Below are positions 50,571 through 60,322 of a stretch of 64,000 nucleotides of DNA, one piece after another. The first letter of the stretch is position 1; each line of letters opens with the position of its first letter. Under the pieces are notes generated by a model. It saw nothing but the letters and a program-made list of their open reading frames with translations. It was not told where the DNA came from and made no database searches. Source of the stretch: Bacteroidota bacterium. Its GTDB lineage: Bacteria > Bacteroidota > Bacteroidia > Bacteroidales > Cfx3-03. The stretch is from positions 627,114 to 691,113 of the forward strand of contig JACAUB010000001.1 of NCBI GenBank assembly GCA_013390605.1, given 5' to 3'. A program made the position numbers and the translations under genes.

Positions 50571-51518
50571 ATGGATGAACATGTTTTTCAATGGGGGCAT
50601 TCCCGAAGATATAATTCGTATTCTGAGTATTTCAAAAAAGCATTTGGCCAACGGGTTCAAAAGGTGGCAGTAGATGCCGGCTTTACCTGCCCTAATCGCG
50701 ATGGGACGAAAGGTGTTGGGGGATGTACTTATTGTGATAATGACTCATTCAACCCTTCTTATTGTCAGCCTACTAAATCAGTTACACAACAAATATCTGA
50801 GGGTATCGAATTTCACTCCAGACGTTATAGAAGAGCCAAAGATTTTCTGGCCTATTTCCAGCCTTACTCAAATACATATGCCGCTATTGAACGATTAAAA
50901 CAGCTTTATTCAGAAGCATTGTCTGTAGAAGGGGTGATCGGATTGGTGATCGGTACCCGTCCCGATTGCGTGAATGATGAAATACTCGATTATATTGCTA
51001 CATTAAGTCAAACACATTATGTAATCCTTGAATATGGTTTAGAGTCATGTTATGATACAACACTGAACCGAATCAATAGAGGTCATTCATGGGCCGAAAG
51101 TGTTTCCGCCATAGAAAAAAGTGTACAGCGTGGAATAAAGGTTGGAGCCCATCTGATATTTGGTTTACCGGGTGAGTCGCGCGAGGAGATGTTGGCTGAA
51201 GCAGCAATGGTATCTGAACTTTCTCTCGATAATATTAAGTTTCATCAGCTACAAATCATAAAGGGAACCCGTATGGCTGAAGAATATCTTGCAAACCCAG
51301 CATCTTTTCAGCTTTTCAAGATGGATGAGTATCTTGATTTTATGATTCAATTTATAGAACAACTGAATCCGTCTTTCGTGATAGAGCGATTTGCAGGAGA
51401 GGTCCCGCCAAGATTTTTGGTAAGCGCTCCCTGGTCTAACCTGAGAAATGATGAATTCAACCGGCTATTTGAGCAAAAACTCGAAGAGAGAAATACATGG
51501 CAAGGACGACTCTATTAG
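50571..51518 (+). CDS. TIGR01212-family radical SAM protein (YhcC-like)
   Basis: A 315-residue radical SAM enzyme. The cluster cysteines lie in FTCPNRDGTKGVGGCTYCDN, the expanded CxNRDGxxGxxGCxxC form typical of YhcC/TIGR01212. Following motifs include SNTYA, VIGTRPDC, EYGLESCYD and GAHLIFGLPGES. It binds a [4Fe-4S] cluster and SAM; the substrate is not known, though a tRNA or protein modification role is often suggested. It converges with the HhH-protein gene, overlapping its stop by four bases, with no terminator between them. Confidence 0.9.
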   Translation: MDEHVFQWGHSRRYNSYSEYFKKAFGQRVQKVAVDAGFTCPNRDGTKGVGGCTYCDNDSFNPSYCQPTKSVTQQISEGIEFHSRRYRRAKDFLAYFQPYSNTYAAIERLKQLYSEALSVEGVIGLVIGTRPDCVNDEILDYIATLSQTHYVILEYGLESCYDTTLNRINRGHSWAESVSAIEKSVQRGIKVGAHLIFGLPGESREEMLAEAAMVSELSLDNIKFHQLQIIKGTRMAEEYLANPASFQLFKMDEYLDFMIQFIEQLNPSFVIERFAGEVPPRFLVSAPWSNLRNDEFNRLFEQKLEERNTWQGRLY

Positions 51519-53566
51519 AATTTAATAATGAGCTGTGCGCTTATTTCAAGTGGACTCCATGAATCAGTGTTTAGCGAGGAATTATTGTCGTCTGTTGGTG
51601 TTGTCTGAATAATAGAGGAAGTGTTATTGGTCGTTGTTCTTTTGAAACTAGATCCAATCTTTAAGGTTAAGGTTTGATTTCCAAAAATCTTTATTTTTCC
51701 GAATAGATAAGCTCTTTTCCCTTCTCCATATAACATTGGCGTGCTAAATGCAAATCGATGATCAGATTCATATGTGTAGAAACGATTGTCGTATGAAGTG
51801 GAGAATAGTGCAAGTCGTGCTGTTATACTAAACTTATCCCTTTTGCTATTCCATGAAATATCTTGTAAGAAGAGCTTCCCATCTGTTGTTCCCGAATGTT
51901 GCTGTAGTTGATTCCATTCACCTCTTGATTGTAATGCAAATCCAGATCCCAATGCAATTCTTCCGGTTAATCGAATATTAAGTCGGTGTAGATTTTCTAC
52001 TTCATTTATGTTTATTGTGTCTACTACCGGTATATTTAATGGCTGATCTTTTACGGTTAATCTTAATGCTAAAAGAGACTGTTTATTTAGCTTCCATTCT
52101 AATTGAATTTGCTGCTCACTTCCCGAAGAGGGGGCATCAATTCTATATTTTAACCACGGAAAATGATAAAAGTCTGTAAATGCTCTGAGTGTAAGTTTAC
52201 TTGAAAGGAATACATTTAAACCTGCAAAGAGCCCTCTTTCATTTTGAGGAATGCCACTTTCTCCAAGACAGTTGCCAAATGGCGCATTATATTTTACAGA
52301 GTAGTTTCGATACGAAATAAATACAGTAGTTCCATAAGTCGGTTGATATAATATGTTTTGAATCATAGAGATACTGTTTTTTTGATCTATTGCAGTCTCA
52401 CCACTCAAAATAATTTTTCCCATCACAATCCGATGATCGATACTCAGGTTCTGAAATTCTTTTCCAATAAGTGTATATTTTTTATAAAGTGATGTCTGCT
52501 CAGCAAGTGGAATACTATAAATTCCTTTGATGATATTTAAACCAATTGATGAAACATCAAAGTTATAAGCCACTCTTCCTCCATAACTTAATAACATGGT
52601 ATTGTGTTTTCTGCTCATTTCGGCACTATCACGATGTAATCCATCCGTTACCAAACTTCGTATCTGGTTTTGTGTGGAGTCTTTTCTTGCATCTAGTGGC
52701 GATGCAGAAAAGAACCCTGTCACTGTAAACTGCTTAATATTTGTTGTCGCAGCTAATCCTCTCATGAAACCGTTCTCCATAGCCGAACTATTTTGAACAA
52801 TTCCCTGCGACTTTCGAGTGTATCCTGATGCAAATATTGTTCGGCCAATATTATAACCACTCCAGATTTCCATTCCTTGACCAAATCGAAGATGATAGTC
52901 GCCAATGATGACCTTGGTATTACTGGTAGGGCTCCCCAGAGAGATAAATCCTGAATAGAAGTCGAACCCTCTTGTCTGATTTAATGATTTTTTAAGAAGT
53001 GGTTCTCCTGCATCTTTTTCCAGCGTAAAGCCTGCAGATACTCTATTTCTCCAATTGTATCTATATTTAACCAGTAGCTTAGTTTGAGAACCAAGAAAGG
53101 CACTATCTTTTGGTTTGTTAAATCCAGCGACTCGGATAACGAGATTATTCTTTCCTTCTTTAATCAGTTCAGGAGTAGTGATCAGTTGTTTATTCCTATC
53201 CGTTGAAAAATCAATATATGGAGTAAGCTTTTCAACTACCTCCCGATCAAACCCTTCGATTAACTGGAGTTCATATTGCGAAATGATTAACCCTCCAAGC
53301 TTTCTATAGATAATCAGATTTTTTATTTGAAGTTCATTTAAAAATGGAATTCTATTTAGCTGTTTCAGCGTCGCAAAGTTGATATAAAGTGGATGGCGAC
53401 TAAAATAGCTGAGAAGTTCTTCGCGATCAGAAAAGTCATGATCAAGATCGGCTTGACTTTTCAATGTTTCCAGCTCATACACCTCTTCTTCCGAAACTAC
53501 AGTCTGATTATAGCCGTTAAGGGTGATTAGCAGAAAAACTATCAAAAGGAGATATGAATGGTTCAT
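51515..53566 (-). CDS. Exported helix-hairpin-helix protein with beta-barrel-like C-terminus
   Basis: A 683-residue protein with signal peptide (FLLITLNGYNQ). Residues about 45-125 contain ComEA-like helix-hairpin-helix units (INFATLKQLNRIPFLNELQIKNLIIYRKLGG, SQYELQLIEGFDREVVEKL). The remaining 550 residues alternate short amphipathic strands ending in aromatic residues (LEISAQLIIKF, last residue Phe), resembling an outer-membrane barrel. HhH domains normally bind DNA, so the combination suggests DNA handling at the envelope, but this is inference. The next gene downstream of its promoter side (53606-54418) encodes another barrel-like protein in the same direction, 39 bp upstream. Confidence 0.7.
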   Translation of the reverse strand: MNHSYLLLIVFLLITLNGYNQTVVSEEEVYELETLKSQADLDHDFSDREELLSYFSRHPLYINFATLKQLNRIPFLNELQIKNLIIYRKLGGLIISQYELQLIEGFDREVVEKLTPYIDFSTDRNKQLITTPELIKEGKNNLVIRVAGFNKPKDSAFLGSQTKLLVKYRYNWRNRVSAGFTLEKDAGEPLLKKSLNQTRGFDFYSGFISLGSPTSNTKVIIGDYHLRFGQGMEIWSGYNIGRTIFASGYTRKSQGIVQNSSAMENGFMRGLAATTNIKQFTVTGFFSASPLDARKDSTQNQIRSLVTDGLHRDSAEMSRKHNTMLLSYGGRVAYNFDVSSIGLNIIKGIYSIPLAEQTSLYKKYTLIGKEFQNLSIDHRIVMGKIILSGETAIDQKNSISMIQNILYQPTYGTTVFISYRNYSVKYNAPFGNCLGESGIPQNERGLFAGLNVFLSSKLTLRAFTDFYHFPWLKYRIDAPSSGSEQQIQLEWKLNKQSLLALRLTVKDQPLNIPVVDTININEVENLHRLNIRLTGRIALGSGFALQSRGEWNQLQQHSGTTDGKLFLQDISWNSKRDKFSITARLALFSTSYDNRFYTYESDHRFAFSTPMLYGEGKRAYLFGKIKIFGNQTLTLKIGSSFKRTTTNNTSSIIQTTPTDDNNSSLNTDSWSPLEISAQLIIKF

Positions 53567-53605
53567 TTTGTAGTTTCTATTGGGTGAGAATAGATCTCGT
53601 TATAA

Positions 53606-54418
53606 TTATAATCTATAGATGAGGGAGCCTTGTGGCGAAAATCCAAGCGTTTGATGCCATTTAGTAGCAATATCTATAGTGAAGACCGAAAAGGTATAAC
53701 CACAACCAAAACTAATTCCTGAGGGATTAGTGCTATAACCGGCACGTAGATAAATCTGTTCATTTGCCGAATACTCTATGCCATAACGAATAGTATATCC
53801 ATTGCGAGAAGATTTTTCGGTCTGAAAAAGGAGTTGAAGATTGTCAATGGGTTTGTAAGCGATTCCTGCACGCCATAGCGATGGGATCTCTTGTGGTGGC
53901 GAACTCTTGTATTGAACTTTTATTGGGTTGAACACACTCAATGCCAGATCTGTTTTGTCGTTTATCTTCCATTGTATTCCGGTCTCGAATGAAATGGCAG
54001 AACCCTTTCCATATTCGCTTCCATATGATACCTGATAATAGTCGAAGCGAATACCTGCTGAGAACATCTCTCCAAAGTTTCGGCCATAAGCAAATCCAGC
54101 AAATAAGTTGTGGTATTGATTGGTGCCAAGCTGACTTATTGCTATTGCCATGCCTCCATTCGAAGCAGGAATTGCAAATGATGCTGCATTAAAACAGAGT
54201 TCTTTTAATAAGAATCTGTTTTCAACAAATATCCCCGCTGTTGGTTGATATATCCTAGCTAAACCCGCTGGATTGTTATTTACGGCCCATATTCCGCTGG
54301 TGAAGACAGAAACTCCACCTATTCCGGCCTGACTGGCACCTGCCGGATCACCTTCTTTTTCTGCTTGGATTTGGAGTGGTAGTGTCAAAAGGAAGCAAAG
54401 TAAGTAATGACTAGTCAT
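53606..54418 (-). CDS. PorV/PorQ-like outer-membrane beta-barrel protein
   Basis: A 270-residue exported protein that starts with the motif GGVSVFTSGIWAVNNNPAGLAR, the hallmark of the PorV/PorQ/FadL-like group of Bacteroidota barrels (the N-N-P-A-G-L loop), followed by about ten amphipathic strands. It lacks the extended sequence of PorV at 62474-63709 and is not itself PorV. It is directly upstream of the HhH-barrel gene in one unit, so the two may form a complex. No ligand is predictable. Confidence 0.7.
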   Translation of the reverse strand: MTSHYLLCFLLTLPLQIQAEKEGDPAGASQAGIGGVSVFTSGIWAVNNNPAGLARIYQPTAGIFVENRFLLKELCFNAASFAIPASNGGMAIAISQLGTNQYHNLFAGFAYGRNFGEMFSAGIRFDYYQVSYGSEYGKGSAISFETGIQWKINDKTDLALSVFNPIKVQYKSSPPQEIPSLWRAGIAYKPIDNLQLLFQTEKSSRNGYTIRYGIEYSANEQIYLRAGYSTNPSGISFGCGYTFSVFTIDIATKWHQTLGFSPQGSLIYRL

Positions 54419-54588
54419 CTCTTATACTATATGTATAAAAATACGAATAAAAAAAGTGCCAAGATAAAAATGAAAGAATTATTTTTGTTGAAACGAACAT
54501 GTTACAAAATACAAACGCCAATGTGAATTTCACATGTAAGTTCAATCAGAGCATAAATATATTTACCGATTAAATAAAAATATAAATC

Positions 54589-55251
54589 ATGGAGACGAAA
54601 GAAATATTGCGATTTCTGGAAGATTTAAATGCAAATAATAATAGAGAGTGGTTTGCTGAAAATAAAAAAAGGTATGAGCAGGCTAATAAGATGCTTCTTG
54701 CATTGGTTGAAGAAGCTATTACAATGGTTCGAGTGATTGATCCTACTGTTGGCGAGTTAGCACCCAAAGAGTGTGTATTTAGAATATATAAGGATATCCG
54801 TTTTTCACATGATAAAACCCCTTATAAAACTAATATGGGGGCTTATATTGCTCGTGGGGGACGTAAAAGTATTTATGGTGGCTACTATTTGCATTTTGAA
54901 CCGGGTGCCAGTATGATAGCCGGCGGAATATATATGCCCGAACCTGATACATTAAAAAGAATCAGACAGGAGGTCTATTTTAATAGCCCTGAATTTAAAG
55001 GATTATTAGGTACTGAAGCATTTGTGAAATATTTTGGTGCGTTGGCCGATGAGGGAAAATTGAAAAAAGCACCTCGTGATTATCCTGCAGACTTTCCTGA
55101 TGTTGAACTGCTCAAATATCGCCATTATACCATGATGCATAGTGTAAGTGATGAAGTTGTTTGTTCTGCCCAATATCCTGCATTAATCAAAAGTGTTTTC
55201 GAAGCAATGAAGCCGGTTAATGATTTTTTGAACAGAGCACTAAAAGAGTAG
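54589..55251 (+). CDS. DUF2461 domain protein (TIGR02453)
   Basis: A 220-residue protein with family signatures FLEDLNANNNREWFAENKKRYE, FRIYKDIRFSHDKTPYKTNMGAYI, GGYYLHFEPGASMIAGGIYMP and the C-terminal LKYRHYTMMHSVSD. The length is standard for the family. It is conserved widely in bacteria and fungi and its biochemical role is not established. It is monocistronic and divergent from the barrel gene at 54418. Confidence 0.88.
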   Translation: METKEILRFLEDLNANNNREWFAENKKRYEQANKMLLALVEEAITMVRVIDPTVGELAPKECVFRIYKDIRFSHDKTPYKTNMGAYIARGGRKSIYGGYYLHFEPGASMIAGGIYMPEPDTLKRIRQEVYFNSPEFKGLLGTEAFVKYFGALADEGKLKKAPRDYPADFPDVELLKYRHYTMMHSVSDEVVCSAQYPALIKSVFEAMKPVNDFLNRALKE

Positions 55252-55677
55252 ATTCTGTTTTTTATACAGTGTAATTGTTGGATTGATTTTGAAAATAGTT
55301 TGGCTAATGATTAGAACAGACCTCATTAGAGGGGTGTTTGAAGATTTGAAATATTTAATGTTTTGGAATAAGTTTATCGTCCAATACACTTCCTTTCAAC
55401 TATCGGGAGAAATCTCAAGAAACTAACACTAATAAACAGATTTCTCCCTCTTGGTCGAAAGGGCGACTCTGTTATGACGGTTGAGTGTGGAAAGACTGCT
55501 ATGGTTAGTCTGGCAAAATATAGCGCTGCCCCAACTTTCTACAAATTTTAGATAAATTGTGGTTTTTATTCACGAAAATGATAGATTTAATTGTATAAAC
55601 CCCATGTTTCATTAATTTTGTTTTTTGAATTTTGATTCAATTACAAGTTTCTAAACGACCATCCTTTTGGAATTGCT
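55252..55677. other. Intergenic region with a degenerate dispersed-repeat copy
   Basis: About 426 bases without a gene. 55438-55480 carries AGATTTCTCCCTCTTGG then TCGAAAGGG...TTATGACGG, the pattern shared with the gaps at 25336 and 46773. No tRNA or CRISPR was seen. Confidence 0.35.
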
Positions 55678-56823
55678 ATGAAATATCTCTTCGCCACATT
55701 TGTATTGTTTAGCCTGCTCACCGTCAATGCTACAGGACAAATTTTTTTTAAATCTAATCCGAAAAATCTAATCGTAGAGGTTTACAATAGAAATAATTTT
55801 GTCGTGAAAGATGAAGTTGTAGAAATCCTTTTTGCAGATTTATTACATAGAAACAAGAAGCTAAAATCGGTTAATTTTAAGGTTATTGATCTTTCAACAG
55901 GAAAAGAAAAAATCACACAAGTCGTTTATAATGAAAAAAAGTTACCTCAGTTTGTATTAATTCAATCATCGAATGATGCAAAACAGACCAAAAAGTATGA
56001 GATACTAGAAGGAACTCCAACCTCTTTCAATCCTCTTACTTATGGTCGATTTGTTCCGGAACGGTTAGATGACTTTGCATGGGAAAATGATCGGATTGCA
56101 CACCGTGTGTATGGTCCGGCTCTAGAAAAAACTGGCGAGTTAAGCAATGGAATTGATGTATGGGTCAAGAGAACAGATTCATTAGTCATTAATAAGTGGT
56201 ATAAACTAGATAATTACCACGAAGATCATGGAGAAGGTCTCGATTGTTTTAAAGTGGGTAGGACGCTTGGTTGTGGGGGAGAGGCTCCATATATTCATGA
56301 TAAACTCTGGCTTGCAAATAATTTTGTCAGCTATACCATATTAGAAAACGGTCCGTTGCGTACAACTTTTAAACTGGATTATGCATCATTTGTTGCCGAT
56401 GGTATACTAATTAAAGAACATAGGACAATCTCATTATCTGCTGGTTCACAATTGAGTAAAATTAGTGTAACCTATGAGATGAAAGAGAAGAAAATTCCCA
56501 TTGCTGTTGGTTTAGTAACCCGAAATGGAGAGGATAAACGATTATTGCAGGAGAAGTATGGTATATTAGGATATTGGGAACCTAAGTCTGCCGAAAATGG
56601 AACCATTGGTCAAGGAGCAATACTTCCTGAAGGTGGAAAAATGGCTATTGCCGAAGGCCATTTATTAGCTATTTCTAATCTTTATCGATCAGAACCGTTT
56701 ACCTATTATGCCGGAGCTTGTTGGGACAAAGCAGGAAGAATTAAAACAGCCGAAGAGTGGTTTAATTATTTGAAAAGGTATTCGGAAATTCTGAAAAGTC
56801 CCCTAAGGGTTTCTGTAAGGTAA
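55678..56823 (+). CDS. DUF4861 domain secreted protein
   Basis: A 381-residue exported protein (signal peptide SLLTVNATGQ) of the DUF4861 family. Visible landmarks are VEVYNRNNFVVKDEVVEI, WENDRIAHRVYGPAL, WYKLDNYHEDHGEGLDCFKVGRTLGCGG and EHRTISLSAGSQLSKI. The overall beta-sandwich with conserved His, Asp and Glu resembles carbohydrate-processing folds, and the family is often found in glycan loci; a lyase, isomerase or binding role is possible but unproven. It is isolated from the PUL at the window start and shares its terminator with folC. Confidence 0.75.
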   Translation: MKYLFATFVLFSLLTVNATGQIFFKSNPKNLIVEVYNRNNFVVKDEVVEILFADLLHRNKKLKSVNFKVIDLSTGKEKITQVVYNEKKLPQFVLIQSSNDAKQTKKYEILEGTPTSFNPLTYGRFVPERLDDFAWENDRIAHRVYGPALEKTGELSNGIDVWVKRTDSLVINKWYKLDNYHEDHGEGLDCFKVGRTLGCGGEAPYIHDKLWLANNFVSYTILENGPLRTTFKLDYASFVADGILIKEHRTISLSAGSQLSKISVTYEMKEKKIPIAVGLVTRNGEDKRLLQEKYGILGYWEPKSAENGTIGQGAILPEGGKMAIAEGHLLAISNLYRSEPFTYYAGACWDKAGRIKTAEEWFNYLKRYSEILKSPLRVSVR

Positions 56824-56875
56824 AAGAAGAAAAACACCCTGTTGAATAAAATTCAACAGGGTGTTTTTCTTCTTT
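56823..56875. terminator. 25-bp perfect hairpin joining the DUF4861 and folC stop codons
   Basis: Arms 56823-56847 and 56851-56875 are perfectly complementary around AAA. The left arm starts with the last base of the DUF4861 stop codon and the right arm ends inside the folC stop codon, so the entire intergenic space is the hairpin. Flanking A/T tracts make it a terminator in both directions. Confidence 0.9.
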
Positions 56876-58169
56876 AAACTACTTCTGCGACTACAAAAGC
56901 ACTCCCTCCTATAAAAATCAGGTCATTTTCTTTCGCATTATTTGTTGCTGCATCTTTAGCTTCAACTACTGAAGAATAGGCCTCGCCGTTCAAACCAAAT
57001 CCTGAAGCCATCTCTTTCAACGTAAATACATCAAGTGCCCTGGGTAGATCGGCCTTACAAAAGTAATAAACAGCCTTTTTGGGAAGCAGACTCAGCATAC
57101 CTGTGATGTCTTTATCACTAACCACCCCAAAAACAAAATGAAGTTGATGATGAGGTGTCAGTTTTATCTGTTTCACCACCTCTTTAATTCCGTCCACATT
57201 ATGTCCAATGTCACATATCGTAAGTGGATTACGGTTTAACATCTGCCAACGTCCGCTAAAGCCCGTGTTTTCAATTACCTTTTCTATTCCCTTCTTCACC
57301 ATTTCAGGATAAGTAGGCCACCCCATCTCTTCCAATAAGCGAGCAGTTTGAATAGTAGTGACAATATTATAAGGTTGATAGGAACCAGCCAAAGGAGAAT
57401 TAAGGTTCTCTAAATAGAGTTGATGGTCTGCAATAACTTTTCCGGAAAGTAAAGGTCTTTCGTTAAGCGTGTACAATATATTCTCTATTTCTATGTGTTC
57501 ATCAGCAAAATGGATTTCTGCATGCATTTCGGCGGCATGTCTTCTGAATACCGACTGTGTTTCAGAATGCGATTGCCCAATCACAACCGGAACCTGTGGT
57601 TTGATAATTCCTGCTTTCTCGAAAGCAATCTTAGCGAGTGTATCTCCTAAGAATTGGGTATGATCATATCCAATATTGGTAATAACAGAAACCAGAGGAT
57701 TGATAACGTTTGTAGAATCCAGTCGTCCCCCTAATCCTGTTTCAATAATAGCGATATCAACTTTTTCATCAGCAAAGTAGCTGAAGGCAAGTGCAACGTT
57801 CATTTCAAAAAAGGAAGGCTCAATCCTGTCGAAGTCATTTTTATACTTTTCAACAAAGTCAATCACATACTCCTTAGAAATCATCTCACCATTTATTTTT
57901 ATCCGCTCTCTAAAGTCTCGAAGATGAGGTGAAGTATAGAGTCCTACCTTCTTGCCTCCCTCTTGTAGAATACTCGATAAAAAGTGAGATACAGAACCTT
58001 TGCCATTTGTACCGGCAATATGAATAGTAGGGTAGAAGCGATAAGGATAATTTGTCAGTTCACATAATTCAAGTGTATTGCCCAGGTCTGCTTTGTAAGC
58101 AGCAGCGCCAATCCTATGAAACATAGGCAGCTGAGCAAGCATATAATCGAGTGTTTGTTGGTAATTCAT
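56874..58169 (-). CDS. folC: Bifunctional folylpolyglutamate synthase / dihydrofolate synthase
   Basis: A 431-residue Mur-ligase-family enzyme that adds L-glutamate to dihydropteroate and to folates. The P-loop HIAGTNGKGSVSHFL, the Mur-type ETGLGGRLDSTNV, VITNIGYDHTQFLG and the C-terminal domain with CDIGHNVDG and FVFGVVSDKD are all in order. The length is normal. A -7 box at 58190-58197 precedes it, and a shared hairpin ends it. Confidence 0.95.
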   Translation of the reverse strand: MNYQQTLDYMLAQLPMFHRIGAAAYKADLGNTLELCELTNYPYRFYPTIHIAGTNGKGSVSHFLSSILQEGGKKVGLYTSPHLRDFRERIKINGEMISKEYVIDFVEKYKNDFDRIEPSFFEMNVALAFSYFADEKVDIAIIETGLGGRLDSTNVINPLVSVITNIGYDHTQFLGDTLAKIAFEKAGIIKPQVPVVIGQSHSETQSVFRRHAAEMHAEIHFADEHIEIENILYTLNERPLLSGKVIADHQLYLENLNSPLAGSYQPYNIVTTIQTARLLEEMGWPTYPEMVKKGIEKVIENTGFSGRWQMLNRNPLTICDIGHNVDGIKEVVKQIKLTPHHQLHFVFGVVSDKDITGMLSLLPKKAVYYFCKADLPRALDVFTLKEMASGFGLNGEAYSSVVEAKDAATNNAKENDLIFIGGSAFVVAEVV

Positions 58170-58189
58170 AGTATTTGATAAATAAGTCG

Positions 58190-58197
58190 CAAAGTTA
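58190..58197 (-). promoter_or_regulatory. -7 box of the folC promoter
   Basis: TAACTTTG on the minus strand ends 20 bases before the ATG at 58169. Confidence 0.5.
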
Positions 58198-58238
58198 AAA
58201 CGAATAGAACAAGTTCTGATGTTAATCGATATAAAAAA

Positions 58239-58280
58239 GGAAAAGAGACGTTCAGTAAACTGACTGAACGTCTCTTTTCT
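58239..58280 (-). terminator. Terminator downstream of kup
   Basis: AAAAGAGACGTTCAGT (58241-58256) pairs perfectly with 58263-58278 around a 6-base loop, with A and T tracts at both sides. It follows the kup stop by about 40 bases. Confidence 0.88.
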
Positions 58281-58318
58281 CTTATAATTGCGCTTCCCTC
58301 TGATGGTAATAAATTCTT

Positions 58319-60265
58319 TTAATTGATTCGTGTAGGCCTCACCTTTGTTGGTGGATCAACCATCAGCGGTACTTTTTCTATCGTTACGTTGGATGTGTCG
58401 AGCCCATATGCTTTAACATTTGTAATTGCAATTCTTTTAACCAGATTGTGAATCTGCATAATGAATTGATCAATAGGACTAAAGTCAAAGTCGTAATTCT
58501 GTACACGGTCGGTGATGATATACTTGAAGTCGCCCAGAATACCATATTTCCTCAATGAAGGATAGTGGCTTATGATATCAATTTCATGTTTTTGCATTAA
58601 ATCTTCTAATATCTGTTTGAAGTAGAGATTAATTCTGGGTTCAACTTTAAATCCAATTTTAAAGTCAACACGTACCAAAACAAAAGGTATGATATGTTCA
58701 AGTTTATATTCTAAGGTGTGGGGCTCATCAACAATATCAACATGGAAAAACCAATACAGGTCAGCTCGTTTGGGCTGTTTATTGATGATAGAGTACATGA
58801 TTTTGGCTTCAATATCTGTAGGATAATCGGCACGCGTAAGGTAAACAAGGTTAGTTGAGAACTTAGGAATAGAGTGGTCGTTGTGTAAATCTTTTAGTAC
58901 ATCCGAGTAGTCACTTATTTTATCAAATTTGAGGTAGCCTTTCTTTATAGATCGTGCTTTATACCAAGAGTACATGATGGTGAAGATGAAAGATGCCATC
59001 ATAATGGTAAACCAACCACCATTTACAAACTTATGAAGATTTGAAATCAGAAAAGATCCTTCAATAATAAGGTATGAAGCTAGAAATACCGCGATGTAAC
59101 TACGCGAAATTTTCTTGGCCGAAAGATAAAACGTCATGAGCATCGTTGTCATTAACATGGTTATGGTTATCGATAGACCATAAGCAGCCTCCATTTTCGA
59201 CGATTCTCTAAATAACACGATAGCTCCCATACATGCAATGTAAAGAATCCAGTTGACACTGGGTATATACATCTGTCCCTTGATCCGGGTTGGGTATTTA
59301 ATCTTTACTTTGGGCCAGAAATTAAGGTGTATACCTTCACTAATGATGGTATACGATCCACTGATGAGTGCCTGACTGGCAATGATTGCCGCTGCGGTGG
59401 CCAGAATAAGACCTGGAATGAGGAACCAGTGCGGCATAATTGTGAAGAACGGATTGGTGTCGGGCGTAAGAGATGCTTTATGTGTGATGATCCATGCACC
59501 CTGTCCCAAATAGTTAAGAATCAGGTTTATTTTAACGAATATCCATGAAACGCGAATATTATTATATCCGCAGTGTCCTAGGTCAGAATAAAGAGCCTCA
59601 GCCCCGGTTGTACAAAGGAAAATTGCCCCCAGCAGTAAAAAACCACCCGGGTGAAAGAAAAGCAAGCGTAATCCTAAGATAGGATTGAAGGCTTTTAATA
59701 CCATAGGAAATCCTGAAATCTGACTGATTCCAAGTACTCCAAGTGCTAAAAACCAAATAAACATGATGGGACCAAAGGATTTGCCCAAAGCATCAGTCCC
59801 AAACTGTTGTACAAAAAACAATAGTGTAATGATAACCAGTGCGATTGGAACAACATTTACATCCGGTTTTACCATACGCAGACCTTCTATCGCAGAAACA
59901 ACGGTAATCGAAGGTGTTATAATGCCATCGGCTAAAAGTGCGGCTCCCCCTATAATCGCTAAGACATAAACTTTTTTTCTTCTTTTACGGATTAGCGCGT
60001 AAAGTGAAAAAATTCCACCTTCACCTTTATTGTCGGCACGCATCGTAATAATTACATACTTAACAGTTGTCTGGAGTGTAAGGGTCCAAATAATACACGA
60101 AATGGCACCAATAATATTTTCGGCATTTAGTGTAATCCCCAAGCCCGCATTAATTGCTTTCATTACATAGAGAGGGGAAGTCCCGAGATCTCCAAATACG
60201 ATGCCCAGAGTGATAATTGCGCCGGCTGCTGAGAGCTTACGCTTGATAGAGTGTTGTGAATCCAT
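58319..60265 (-). CDS. kup: KUP/HAK potassium transporter
   Basis: A 648-residue K+ uptake protein of usual length, with 12 transmembrane helices in the first 450 residues and a cytoplasmic C-terminal domain. Family motifs: GIVFGDLGTSPLYV, DNKGEGGIFSLYAL (both near-invariant), GALLADGIITPSITV and FLCTTGAEALYSDLGHCG. It takes up potassium by proton symport in well-studied members. The ATG at 60265 (MDSQHSIKRK) is chosen over an upstream TTG. The DedA gene lies 57 bp upstream on the same strand and may share its transcript. Confidence 0.95.
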   Translation of the reverse strand: MDSQHSIKRKLSAAGAIITLGIVFGDLGTSPLYVMKAINAGLGITLNAENIIGAISCIIWTLTLQTTVKYVIITMRADNKGEGGIFSLYALIRKRRKKVYVLAIIGGAALLADGIITPSITVVSAIEGLRMVKPDVNVVPIALVIITLLFFVQQFGTDALGKSFGPIMFIWFLALGVLGISQISGFPMVLKAFNPILGLRLLFFHPGGFLLLGAIFLCTTGAEALYSDLGHCGYNNIRVSWIFVKINLILNYLGQGAWIITHKASLTPDTNPFFTIMPHWFLIPGLILATAAAIIASQALISGSYTIISEGIHLNFWPKVKIKYPTRIKGQMYIPSVNWILYIACMGAIVLFRESSKMEAAYGLSITITMLMTTMLMTFYLSAKKISRSYIAVFLASYLIIEGSFLISNLHKFVNGGWFTIMMASFIFTIMYSWYKARSIKKGYLKFDKISDYSDVLKDLHNDHSIPKFSTNLVYLTRADYPTDIEAKIMYSIINKQPKRADLYWFFHVDIVDEPHTLEYKLEHIIPFVLVRVDFKIGFKVEPRINLYFKQILEDLMQKHEIDIISHYPSLRKYGILGDFKYIITDRVQNYDFDFSPIDQFIMQIHNLVKRIAITNVKAYGLDTSNVTIEKVPLMVDPPTKVRPTRIN

Positions 60266-60322
60266 TTTTCGGATTAAAGACAAAAACGTATTAAAAGAAT
60301 AACAATTGAAATTCTCGGTTGT

